A DNA stretch of 31,893 bases from Mesostigma viride (Eukaryota > Streptophyta > Mesostigmatophyceae > Mesostigmatales > Mesostigmataceae), in the NCBI GenBank assembly GCA_009746045.1, contig RPFO01001041.1, positions 1 to 31,893 on the forward strand, read 5' to 3'. A program made the position numbers and the translations under genes. A model generated the notes under the pieces. It did not search any database. It was not told where the DNA came from and saw only the letters and a list, made by a program, of their open reading frames with translations. Of the stretch, positions 16,311 to 24,142 are shown piece after piece. Positions within the stretch are counted from its first letter, which is position 1, and each line of letters opens with the position of its first letter.

Positions 16311-16460
16311 CTGATTTTCCCGAGCCTCTAATTCGTCTCCCTAATTTTCCCGAGCCTCTAATTCGTCTCCCTAATTTTCCCGAGCCTCTAATTCGTCTCC
16401 CTAATTTTCCCGAGCCTCTAATTCGTCTCCCTAATTTTCCCGAGCCTCTAATTCGTCTGC
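16311..16460 (-). repeat. Five 30-bp tandem repeats
   Basis: The unit CTAATTTTCCCGAGCCTCTA followed by ATTCGTCTCC occurs five times, identical except for single changes in the first and last copies. The unit is a multiple of three, and the minus-strand frame is open through all copies, giving the decapeptide GRRIRGSGKL. This frame can start at an ATG at 16517 (MTEFNEITSRAQ) and ends at a stop at 16303. It might encode a short Arg/Gly-rich peptide or be a non-coding satellite. Confidence 0.9.
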
Positions 16461-17301
16461 CAAAAATCCCGCCTCGCTGCCTCTGCGCACGACTTGTAAT
16501 TTCATTGAATTCGGTCATGGAGGCGTCGTGCGCAGGCGCGGAAGCGGGGCAGCGCGCGCTGGAGGGCTGATTCCCGTGGCCGTGCCGTCCGGCCATCGTC
16601 CGGGCAAGGCAGGGAACGGGCCGGGCAGAAATCGTACGCGTCGTACTCTCTGCGCCTTTAGTCCCGCGGGGCCTCGGTACGAATTCTACGACCCGAGAGC
16701 CGGCTGGGTGGACGGGATTTCGGGGGGAGATTGCGGCTATCCTCTCCTCTCCTTTTTTTTTTATGACTGATGTAAAAAAGAACAGTACTAGGTAGCAACC
16801 TAGTAGAGAAGTTGTTGGGTACGCCCCCCGGGATTGCTGCAATCTCCCCCCCAAAAATCCGTACGTACGGCTGTACGAGAAAAGTACCTTCCGGCCCTGG
16901 ACTGACGCTGGCGAATCGGTACGCCGCACAGATTTGTGGCCGGACGAGGGGATCCCGGGGAAAGAGGGACGGCGGGGAGATCCGCGGGAATCTTCTGACA
17001 CATGTTCAGAGTCCAGTCGTACGGACCCCCAATCGGCACCGGACATCAGATCGTACGGAATTCGCTGAATCTTCGCGGTACTGCCTGGGAGAGCGCGGAA
17101 GTACCCGAATTAGTACGGCAACGCCGGAGAGCTCACGAAAGCGCCAGAAACCGTACGGCCTTGCCGCCACTCTGCGAAAAGCGCGGAGAATCCGATCGTC
17201 GCCGTAAAAAAGCGCAAATTTTCGTACAACCCCCGAGGGCCTGCGAGTCCAGGCCGTCGCGTCCTCGGACATTGCCCGTTTTCCTCCGTCCGTCGACTAC
17301 A
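16461..17301. other. Region without a clear gene; GTAC-rich, with an inverted repeat
   Basis: Open frames here have unnatural composition and I support no gene. At 16480-16535 a 10-bp inverted repeat (TGCGCACGAC and GTCGTGCGCA) surrounds an AT-rich loop. A short T run follows at 16752-16762. Between 16630 and 17230 the tetramer GTAC occurs 17 times by my count, and the palindrome CGTACG six times, often as CGTACGG. The stretch may be regulatory, an origin-like element or part of a leader. Confidence 0.6.
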
Positions 17302-17460
17302 CGCCAACTGCCCGTGGCCCCGTCCGTCCAACCTGCGCCTACTGCCGACTGCCCGAGGCCCCGTCCGTCCAACCTGCGCCGACTGTCGACCCCCCGTCTG
17401 CCCGAGCCCCCGTCCGCCCCCTGCGCCGTCTGCCCGAGGCCCCGTCCGTCCACCCTCCCC
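17302..17460 (+). repeat. Imperfect ~35-bp direct repeats before gene 17466
   Basis: Four degenerate copies of a unit containing TGCCCGAGGCCCCGTCCGTC and CAACCTGCGCC. They end a few bases before the ATG at 17466, so they form its leader or promoter-proximal region. The composition is C/G-only in long stretches, which makes indels likely. Confidence 0.65.
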
Positions 17461-17465
17461 CGCCC

Positions 17466-18782
17466 ATGGGCAGCCACGTGGCGGAGGGGTGGCAGCGCCC
17501 GGAGAGGGGGCGCGGCAGCTCGTTCCCGAACTCGTTCGACGTGGTGCTGACCACCCTGGACGACTACCTGGTCCGGCCCCCGCGGCCCATCCGCCCGTAC
17601 GTCCGCACCGCCCCGGTGGACGGAGAGGTCTTCTACAACGCGAGGGACGTGGCCGTGGCCGTCACCGAGCGGCTGGACTTCAGGGGCACCAAGAGGCTGG
17701 TGGAGGCCGTCGCCGCGCCGACCGCGGACGGGCGCCGGACCGCCGTGGACTTGGAGAACAAGAAGGGGGGGTACCACCTGGCCCGGAGCGTCCTCAAGCC
17801 CTTCCTGCTGCGGCTGCCCTGCCCCGCCGACGGCGTCGACAAGAGGGCGGCCGTGTGCAATCACCTGATCGCCGAGCTGGGCCTGGCCGCGGCGGGGATG
17901 ATCGTGCGCAGGGGGGAGGTGCAGGCCGCGGTCGGCCCGGCCGCTGGGGGAGGAGCGGGGGGCGGCGCTCGAGCGCGAGGTGGAGCGGCGCAAGGTCCAG
18001 CTGAGCATGGACGTGGCCAGGTGCGAGGCCTGGAAGGAGGAGTACGACTGGGCCTGGGTGAACCCGGAGGCGCCAGGGGCGGAGGAGTGCCTCCGCAAGA
18101 AGAGCAAGGAGTGGGCGCGCGTCGAGCACGAGTACTGCGAGGCGACCAACCTGCTCAGGCTGCTCTCCCTCTGCCCCCTCCCCTACACGTCCAAGCTGCC
18201 CTGGTTGGACGACCCGGAGGCCGCCCAGGCGGGGGAGACACCACCGCTGCCCCCGCCGTCAAGGTGGTGCTGCTGGAGGAGGAGCTCGCGGCCAAGAAGG
18301 CCGAGCTGGCCGCCCAGGCGGTGGCCTTGGAGAAGGAGGAGAAGGAGCTAAGGGCCCTGCGCGACCATATGGCCTCCCTGCGCATCCCGGACGGGGCAAG
18401 GGGGCCAAGAAACGGTGCGCCGCCGACAAGGAAAACGAGCCCCCCCCTTCCACTCCCCCCCTTCTACCAGCTGACCCCCCCTGCCGCCGGGCGCGGCCTC
18501 TACTGCCTCACCCCCCCTCCGCCCGCCACCGTGTACTTTGCCGCCCACGCCCCGTCCCCCGTGCGCCCGGTCGCCCTCTTCTGCACGCACATGGAGAACG
18601 AGGTGGGCAAGGCGCTGGACATGATACGCAGCCCCGCCCTCGAGCCGCTGAGGCGCCAGCGGGACGAGGAAACCGACGCCCAGTATGCGGCCAGGGTGGC
18701 GTCCGCGCTGCACGCCTGCGCGTGTGTGCCAGCGGTCCGCACCGCCATCCAGGCGCTGCACATGTCGGGCGTGCTGAGGTGA
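17466..18782 (+). CDS. Hypothetical protein with coiled-coil part, apparent compensating frameshifts
   Basis: The frame from the ATG at 17466 reads well to about 17940 (EVFYNARDVAVAVTERLDF, KKGGYHLARSVLKPFLL). From about 17945 to 18245 a neighbouring frame is clearly better (LEREVERRKVQLSMDV, EYCEATNLLRLLSLCPL). After that the first frame resumes with a Glu/Lys/Ala coiled coil (VVLLEEELAAKKAEL) to the stop at 18782. Total length is a multiple of three, as expected for two opposite indels. The N-terminal FYNARDVAVAV segment faintly recalls BRO/MSV199 DNA-binding domains that also precede coiled coils in giant viruses. The start MGSHVA could accept N-myristate. Family uncertain. Confidence 0.5.
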   Translation: MGSHVAEGWQRPERGRGSSFPNSFDVVLTTLDDYLVRPPRPIRPYVRTAPVDGEVFYNARDVAVAVTERLDFRGTKRLVEAVAAPTADGRRTAVDLENKKGGYHLARSVLKPFLLRLPCPADGVDKRAAVCNHLIAELGLAAAGMIVRRGEVQAAVGPAAGGGAGGGARARGGAAQGPAEHGRGQVRGLEGGVRLGLGEPGGARGGGVPPQEEQGVGARRARVLRGDQPAQAALPLPPPLHVQAALVGRPGGRPGGGDTTAAPAVKVVLLEEELAAKKAELAAQAVALEKEEKELRALRDHMASLRIPDGARGPRNGAPPTRKTSPPLPLPPFYQLTPPAAGRGLYCLTPPPPATVYFAAHAPSPVRPVALFCTHMENEVGKALDMIRSPALEPLRRQRDEETDAQYAARVASALHACACVPAVRTAIQALHMSGVLR

Positions 18783-19246
18783 CGGAAGGGTCCGAGCGGC
18801 CTGACTTAGGGGCGGGGGTGCGCGTCTAGATGGTTTTGTCCCAGTTGCCCACATGCTCTCGAACGTGTTACTGATTAAATCTATTATTCCTAAATGATCA
18901 ATGAATCGCGTGTGTTCAATGAATGTATCATAATCACAGAAATCATTTATTCATTCAGGCGAGTCCTACCTACTATATATTACAAGCTCTGGACATGAGA
19001 ACCGCTGGTCAATGATAGTAAGGGGAGAGTCCCCATGCATCAAGAATACACGCATACAAGGCCAGTCCGAAAAAAATGCCCCCTGAAAGTTAGGTACATG
19101 AAAGGGCCCTGGACAATATTCCTATGGTGCGTCTGCGGAAATAAAAAGGAGCACGCCACAAGGGCCGCGGAGGCCATGCTGGGGCGGCCCACGTCGCCGG
19201 CCAGGAGCTCCAGGGACAGCGAACACAAGAACAGCCTGGAATTCCC
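18783..19246. other. Convergent intergenic region, AT-rich in the middle
   Basis: Two genes end into this 464-bp gap. The AT-rich part (about 18865-18985) contains AATGAAT copies and their inverted form ATTCATT, so a weak hairpin or polyadenylation region is plausible for one or both genes. Small open frames at 19035-19289 and 19040-19228 have no recognisable features and I do not call them genes. Confidence 0.6.
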
Positions 19247-20870
19247 TCAGGCGCATCCCTCCGAGCGCGAACGCTTGACCCTCGGCTGATCGTTCTGACT
19301 GCAATCCTCGGCCGCCCGCAGCAGGAAGGGAGAGCAGCTGATGGCACACATCGCAGGGAACGCGGTGCCCTGCTCGCCGCCGTCGTCATCCTCGTCCTCA
19401 TCCTTGAGGTCGTCGCAATCCTCATCCTCCAAATCCTCCTCCTCCTCCTCCTCCTCCTCCTCCTCCTCCTCCTGTTTAGGGTCCTCCTCCTCCTGTTTGG
19501 GATCCTCCTCCATCACGGACTCCTCCTCCTCCTCCTCCTCCTCATCCCACACCCTCATCACGCCCTTCCCCTTGCCAGAATACCCCTTCCCCTTGCCGCT
19601 CCCCATGCCAGAACCCCCCTTCCCCTTGCCGCTCCCCATGCCAGAACCCCCCTTCCCCTTGCCGCTCCCCATGCCAGAACCCCCCTTCCCCTTGCTGCTC
19701 CCGGCCTTGCCAGACCCCCGCAAGAGGAGTGCCAGACCCTTCTCCTCCTCGCCGTCGCTGCCGCTGTCGCTGCCCTCCATCCAAGTCATGCCGCTAGGGC
19801 GGCGCTCCGGACGTCCAGAATGCCCCCAGGAGGCGCGGTTCTCGCGCGTCAAAGCGGGAAGGGAGCCGGTGGTGCTGACACAGAATCGCGTGCCGCTGCG
19901 ATCCAGAATCAGCTCTTGCCCCCCCAAATCCGTTGGGTGGTCCGCACCCGCAGGGCGGTCACCCCCTGCACGTTCCCAAACACCAACTCGCAGTTGGGCT
20001 CCTTCTTCGCCTCGCCAGCGTCCCGGATGAAATCAGACTCGTTGCAGTACCGGGAGGAGTCCAGCAAGCAGGCCACGCCGCGCTCCTCCCACAAAAAAAC
20101 AGTTTTTGCGGCGTTCTCCACCGGAACTGCGCCGAACGGAACCGGACGCACTGCGTATCGCTGCTCGCCGCCCGCATTGATGACGTATTGACGTGCCCTG
20201 ATGCCACCCTTCGCGTTGGTGCACACCACCTTGGCAAAACGCTGACCGTTCTTGCGCTTCCAAACCACCGCGATTTGGCGATTCGTGACGGCCCCGACCT
20301 GCTGGTTCATGATTTGCATCCCAGGGGAGTTGGGGTGGTCATCGCCAGCGGGCTCGATGGCCGTGGTGGTGTACACTCGACCGTCGTCTGCCCCGATGGT
20401 CCGCGCGTATCTCTTCGTGCCCAATTCGATGCCGGAGCGGGCTGCAGCGCACCGAGGAACAAATCACGAGCAGGCAGGCATGGGAAGAAGGGAAAGAGAA
20501 ACGTAAGCACGCGAAACGCCGAATGTGGAAAAGATCGAGACGACAGGTCGAGATAAACCGTGGCTACTTGGCCCTTCCCTCTTCAGCCATGGAACAAATC
20601 ACGAGCAGGCAGGCAGGGAAACGTAAGCTTGCTAGGAACGTAAGCTCGCGAAGGAAGTGCCAGGAACCTCTTCAGCCATGGAACAAGACGGGCAGGCGCG
20701 CCCCTTCTCGAGAAATACCCAACAGGCGACCAGAAACGCGACACGAGCGAGACCCCCCAATCTACCCTGAAAACACACACACTGCAGCGGCTACCAGGCG
20801 CAGTCGCAGTCACGTGCAGCTCACCGTTGGCGATCTTCCGGTCTTGTGCCGATGCGAACGTGTTTGCCAT
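19247..20870 (-). CDS. SET-like protein with Gly/Lys repeats and acidic tail; spliced, one apparent frameshift
   Basis: Exon 1 (20870-20825) starts in ideal context CACCATGG and reads MANTFASAQDRKIAN plus one base. Removing the intron 20824-20442 adds CC to complete an Ala codon and enters the long frame below. The body ends with ALRVRTTQRIWGG, then a shift in a run of seven C (19919-19925), then QELILDRSGTRF. With the preceding SSRYCNESDF and EPNCELVF this resembles the C-terminal half of a SET domain (Arg-Tyr/Phe-Ile-Asn, Pro-Asn-Cys, Ile-x-x-Gly-Glu-Glu-Leu-x-x-Asp-Tyr-Gly), but the final Tyr is Arg. SET enzymes methylate lysines, often on histones. The tail has repeats of GSGMGSGKGKG and a long Glu/Asp run. 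The spliced gene is well supported; the SET call is tentative. Confidence 0.5.
19585..19695 (-). repeat. 30-bp tandem repeats encoding GSGMGSGKGKG
   Basis: Three near-identical 30-bp units containing CCCTTGCCGCTCCCCATGCC, flanked by partial copies. They keep frame in the SET-like gene and give a Gly/Ser/Lys-rich flexible, basic segment directly before the acidic tail. Confidence 0.85.
20442..20824 (-). other. Spliceosomal intron (383 bp)
   Basis: On the minus strand the donor reads AACG then GTGAGC and the acceptor GCGCTGCAG then CCCGC. The intron contains in-frame stops, including a TGA close before the acceptor. A pyrimidine stretch TTTCTCTTTCCCTTCTTCCC lies about 50 bases before the acceptor. 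Splicing restores frame exactly (phase 1). Inside the intron are duplicated blocks: TTCAGCCATGGAACAA occurs twice and AACAAATCACGAGCAGGCAG is present at 20459 and 20594. Confidence 0.75.
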
Positions 20871-20980
20871 GGTGGTAGGCGAGTCTGAGAGAGGGAGTGC
20901 AGCCGTCCGGCGAGGTGTCAGCCGTCAGTGCGGTGGGAGTTCGTCAGTCGAGCGGTGACCCACAGGACAAACGAGCGGGT

Positions 20981-20987
20981 CTTTATA
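20981..20987 (-). promoter_or_regulatory. TATA box (GGTATAAAGACC)
   Basis: The minus strand reads GGGTATAAAGACCCG about 110 bp before the ATG at 20870. It matches the box before the ssDNA-binding-like gene (3246-3252) at 11 of 12 positions. The leader between box and ATG has no ATG, so it would direct translation from 20870. Confidence 0.65.
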
Positions 20988-21245
20988 CCCACCGGCCGTT
21001 CGTTTGAACTTGGGCGCCCAGATCCGGCTGATGTCACGGGCGCCCTGGCGCGGGAAAAGCGAATTTTGGGCGGCAAAGGGGAGCCAAGACAGCGGGAACT
21101 GGAAGCAGACGGAATCTTCGTCCGCCCACCAGGCTCTCGTCCGCCCATCCACTTGGCGCGGGATCATCAAGTGGGCTGCACCGAGCCCCTCCCGAGCCCC
21201 CCGCTGGCTTGGCACCACCGTCTTCCTCGTCTGACCGCCAGCTCC
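20988..21245. promoter_or_regulatory. Divergent promoter region with E2F-like and palindromic sites
   Basis: This gap lies between the SET-like gene (minus) and the J-domain gene (plus). It holds the palindrome TGGGCGCCCA (about 21011-21020), the CRE-like TGATGTCA (about 21028-21035), GCGCGGGAAAA (about 21048-21058), which is the reverse of the E2F consensus TTTTCCCGCGC, and TTTTGGGCGGCAAA (about 21064-21077). Such sites would suit S-phase-linked expression if the host uses E2F. These are short motifs and could be chance in GC-rich DNA. No gene is visible in the stretch. Confidence 0.4.
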
Positions 21246-22460
21246 ATGGGGAACGTCGCAGGCGTTGTCCAGTCCGCTGCCAAATTGCGAGATGGCGAGA
21301 AGAGCGATCTCCTCGACCGAATTCTCCTGGGATGCTTGCCCTTGGCGGACGACGTCGTGAGGATTTACCTCGCTGTTCGAGATAGGAAGACGGCTGTGCT
21401 GCAGGTGGACAGAGAGGAAGCCAACCAGGTGTACAAACGTCTCAGGCTCTTGCTGCATCCAGACAAATGCCGAATTCAAGAAGCCACCGACGCCTTCCAG
21501 CGGCTCACCTCCTCGTGGGAACGCGTCGAGGCTGCGGAAGGGGAGTACCATTTTCGCGTGGTGTCGGGCGGGAGGCGTCAACCCCAGGAGGATGGGGAGT
21601 GGGACGACTTGTGGGCCCGTGCGTTCAACGCCGGCATGCGTTCTCAACGGTCCTGCGAGGTGGAGGCCTGCCGTTTCGCCGACTACATGATTTGCCACTG
21701 TGTCGTGGCCGTCGGTGATCTTCCCACGAACCACGACGTCGCCATCGCGGACCTGCAGGCCGTGTTTTCGTCTGTCGATTCCTGGGGGCGTCAGAAGACG
21801 GCGGCCCTCGTCTCCGCGATTTCCGACAAGCTGTTCAGAGTGCGCGGCCCTGCCCCCCCTTTGATGAGGGACTGGGCTTATAACCTGGTGCTGGACACAC
21901 TGGCCAAGGAGAGGTGGAAGATCCTTTTTGAGAGGAAGCAGCTCCAGGACCCCACCTACACATTGCACCAGTTTTACATGGAGCATCCAGACCACCGCCC
22001 CCTGGACTACGTGCCATCCCAGGCCTCTGCGACGCCCGCCCCTCCCCCCTCACGCCTGTCAGCCTGTCTGGCCTCTGCGAGGGAGAGCGGGCTCCCTTCG
22101 CCCCCTGGGCGGCGCCGGCAGAGGGGGCGCCCTGTCACGCCGGGGTGCGTGTGGGGATTCCCACCTGGAGCACGCGAGCAGCAGGAGGAGGAGGAGGAGT
22201 CGGGGGGCGAGGGCCAGAGCAGACCTAGGAAGCGGGGGCGGGACCGGGAGGAGGAGAACCAGAGCAGGCTGGGCGTGAGGCGCAGGCTGAGGAGGTTTGC
22301 CGACAGGGTGGCGCCCCCCAGCGCGCGCGTGAGGGAGCGCGTGTCAGAAATCTACGACGACTTTGCCGAGACCGCGCCTGCTGCTCCTCCTCCTCCGCCG
22401 CCGCCGCGCCCCGTCCCCCGCAGGGATGGCGACATTCGCAGCTTCTTCGCAAAAGTGTGA
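21246..22460 (+). CDS. J-domain (DnaJ-like) protein, N-myristoylation-like start, PIP-box-like end
   Basis: Frame of 404 residues from the ATG at 21246, chosen because its MGNVAGVV start matches the paralogous module at 23543 and fits the N-myristoylation consensus (Gly2, small residue at 6). Residues 55-90 read YKRLRLLLHPDKC, then ATDAFQRLTSSWERV, a J-domain helix II, His-Pro-Asp loop and helix III, so it could stimulate a host Hsp70. The middle is helical with Cys and Trp. The last third is low complexity: Pro/Ala, Glu and Arg-rich with basic nuclear-signal-like parts. The C-terminus DGDIRSFFAKV resembles a PIP box (Ile-x-x-Phe-Phe) although the usual Gln is Asp. No frameshift seen. Confidence 0.65.
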   Translation: MGNVAGVVQSAAKLRDGEKSDLLDRILLGCLPLADDVVRIYLAVRDRKTAVLQVDREEANQVYKRLRLLLHPDKCRIQEATDAFQRLTSSWERVEAAEGEYHFRVVSGGRRQPQEDGEWDDLWARAFNAGMRSQRSCEVEACRFADYMICHCVVAVGDLPTNHDVAIADLQAVFSSVDSWGRQKTAALVSAISDKLFRVRGPAPPLMRDWAYNLVLDTLAKERWKILFERKQLQDPTYTLHQFYMEHPDHRPLDYVPSQASATPAPPPSRLSACLASARESGLPSPPGRRRQRGRPVTPGCVWGFPPGAREQQEEEEESGGEGQSRPRKRGRDREEENQSRLGVRRRLRRFADRVAPPSARVRERVSEIYDDFAETAPAAPPPPPPPRPVPRRDGDIRSFFAKV

Positions 22461-22541
22461 TGTATTATAGATCTTATTTCAGTGTGTTATGTTTGATCAT
22501 GAGTGGACGACAAGTGGGGGTCGTGTATTTATTTACAAATG

Positions 22542-22558
22542 AATAAATTCCCAATAAA
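22542..22558 (+). terminator. Two AATAAA polyadenylation signals
   Basis: AATAAA occurs at 22542-22547 and again at 22553-22558, about 85-100 bp past the stop of the J-domain gene, in an AT-rich stretch. This fits eukaryote-type 3' end formation of that transcript. Confidence 0.5.
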
Positions 22559-22619
22559 TTTGCTTGCTTGCATGGGTATCTTGTTGGATTCTCGCGCGGG
22601 GCGCGCGGCATGCACGCGT

Positions 22620-22996
22620 TTACTTTCTAGTCGCGCTGTTTTTTAGTTGCGAGGGCGCGCCGACCGCCTTAAGTAGCTCGCGCACCACGAACGCGGCCCG
22701 TTCGCTTGTTGGCAGTTTAGACGCGCGGGTCGTGATACCGCCGACCACCACTCTCCAAAACAGCGCCCCCCCCGCCTGTGCAAGCGTTCGTCGGCCGCAG
22801 TGACCAGTCTCCATATGGACAGGATGGATTCCGGGTCCAGCAATGTGGACTCGGTCATTAGCACGGTGCGGACGTCGTGTTTCAGTTCATTTAAAACCGC
22901 TTCCTCGTGCCCCCCCCGTCCCGTGAGTGCCTTATCGTCCGCATTCTCCTCGCGGATCCTCTTCAGCTTGGACAACCCGGACAGGATCTCGTCCAT
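22620..22996 (-). CDS. Small hypothetical helical protein, apparent frameshift
   Basis: From the ATG at 22996 the frame reads MDEILSGLSKLKRIREENAD, then LLDPESILSIWRLVTAADERL. It then loses quality at a run of eight G/C (22769-22777), where a neighbouring frame continues with ALFWRVVVGGITTRASKL and SERAAFVVRELLKAVGAP to the stop at 22620. One indel in that run gives a protein of about 125 residues, mostly helical with a short strand-like core. No family recognised. Confidence 0.5.
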
Positions 22997-23542
22997 CGCG
23001 ACACGTCCGCGGACAGGGTGACATAAATCGGGCGGTGTGTCAAGTGGGACCGGCCCGTGTGTACGTCGAGCACCTTAAAAACCAATTTCCTGGTCAAGGG
23101 CAAAACAAGACGGTAATGCAGTCGAACCAGAAAGCCAACAGGGAGGCCGCCCTAGCAGCTATGTGATTCTAAAAATGAATGAAAGCAAGTCTCATTACTT
23201 TCCTCACGTGTGTTGGTTGCTAAGGTAAACAATATCAAAATCCAAAGCAAAAATATATAAAAAAAGAAAAAAATCATAAAACCCTTTAATCCATGACACT
23301 ACGGAGGTTCGAACCCAGCACCACACGGAAAGTGACCACACGCAGCACGACCTCCGTCACGACGCACTCCGCCTACGGAATTTTGGGGGAAATAGAGTTA
23401 TATATTAACGTTTAGCGGATGTGTGCACCGCCCCTGACACCCCGAGGCCGCGCGCGCGCTGCCCGTTGTGTACGTGGCTGACAACAAATGAAAATATATT
23501 CCCGTCGTCGAAGTGAGACGATGCTCTCCTCCTACAGCAGCC
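22997..23542. other. Non-coding region, AT-rich, with hairpin-forming sequence
   Basis: No gene is supported in these 546 bp. An A/T-rich part (about 23165-23290) includes AAAAATATATAAAAAAAG. An 8-bp inverted repeat ACGGAGGT (23301-23308) and ACCTCCGT (23350-23357) encloses 41 bases, and the palindrome GGTTCGAACC lies at 23306-23315. TTATATATTAA near 23398-23408 could be a TATA element for the gene at 23543, about 140 bp away. Promoters for both flanking genes (minus at 22996, plus at 23543) should lie here. Confidence 0.55.
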
Positions 23543-24142
23543 ATGGGGAACGTCCAAGGTGTCCTGTCCCGGGCCCACGAGCTTTTGGGAGCGGACGAAA
23601 ACGAAAAGGACCAGCTGATTCAGTGTCTCATGGAGGGCTGTTTAGGCAGCACCATTACGGATGGGTGCGTCGACAGGTTCGTAGCTAATCGTGGGAATAG
23701 GAAGCATCCCGACCCGGAGCCCCGGTATATCCTGCAGAGATACATGGTCCTGCGCCAGCTCCTTGACGAGACCCCCGAGGTTTCGCGAATCATGAGAGTC
23801 AAGGATGCTGTCAAGGCGAGGGTGCCTCTCGAAATCAGGTCCAGAGTCGACATGGACAAGCTTTTCAGCGACCAGGACGTCCTTTTCGAGAAGTGGAAGG
23901 TGCAGGAAGCCAGAAACCGAGTGGCCAGGGCGGAGGAACAGGAAAGAATCGCGAGAGAAAAGAGGCGCCAGGAGCAGGCGGAAGATAGTAAGAAACAGCG
24001 GGAGAAGCTGAGGAAAGAACAGATTGCGAGGGACAAGCTCGCGAGAAAAGAGAGGAAGATGGCCCCCTTCCGCAAGCTTACGACGATATGGTCGCCAGCC
24101 CCCAAGGAGTCCCAGCCGCCCCCCGCCCCCTCCGTCCAATGA
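23543..24142 (+). CDS. MGNV-module protein with basic coiled coil
   Basis: Frame of 199 residues. The start at 23543 (CAGCCATGGGGAACGTC) was preferred to an upstream in-frame Met because it repeats the MGNV start of the J-domain gene at 21246 with nearly the same DNA. The first 60 residues match that gene's N-terminus in pattern (MGNVxGV, then ADENEKDQLIQCLMEGCLG). Gly2 could be myristoylated. Residues 60-110 are helical, and residues 115-180 form a highly charged Arg/Lys/Glu coiled coil (EEQERIAREKRRQEQAEDSK). The C-terminus is Pro-rich. No J domain is present. A membrane-tethered scaffold or adaptor is possible. Its last 65 bases overlap the convergent gene 24078-24692. Confidence 0.6.
   Translation: MGNVQGVLSRAHELLGADENEKDQLIQCLMEGCLGSTITDGCVDRFVANRGNRKHPDPEPRYILQRYMVLRQLLDETPEVSRIMRVKDAVKARVPLEIRSRVDMDKLFSDQDVLFEKWKVQEARNRVARAEEQERIAREKRRQEQAEDSKKQREKLRKEQIARDKLARKERKMAPFRKLTTIWSPAPKESQPPPAPSVQ

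Noticed and set aside
19035-19289. 84-residue plus-strand frame in the convergent gap
   Set aside because: No motif, no clear promoter, and it overlaps the 3' end of the SET-like gene.
23300-23360. tRNA-like sequence with GGTTCGAACC
   Set aside because: The palindrome mimics a T loop, but no T stem forms on either strand, the outer 8-bp stem encloses only 41 bases and no anticodon arm is seen.
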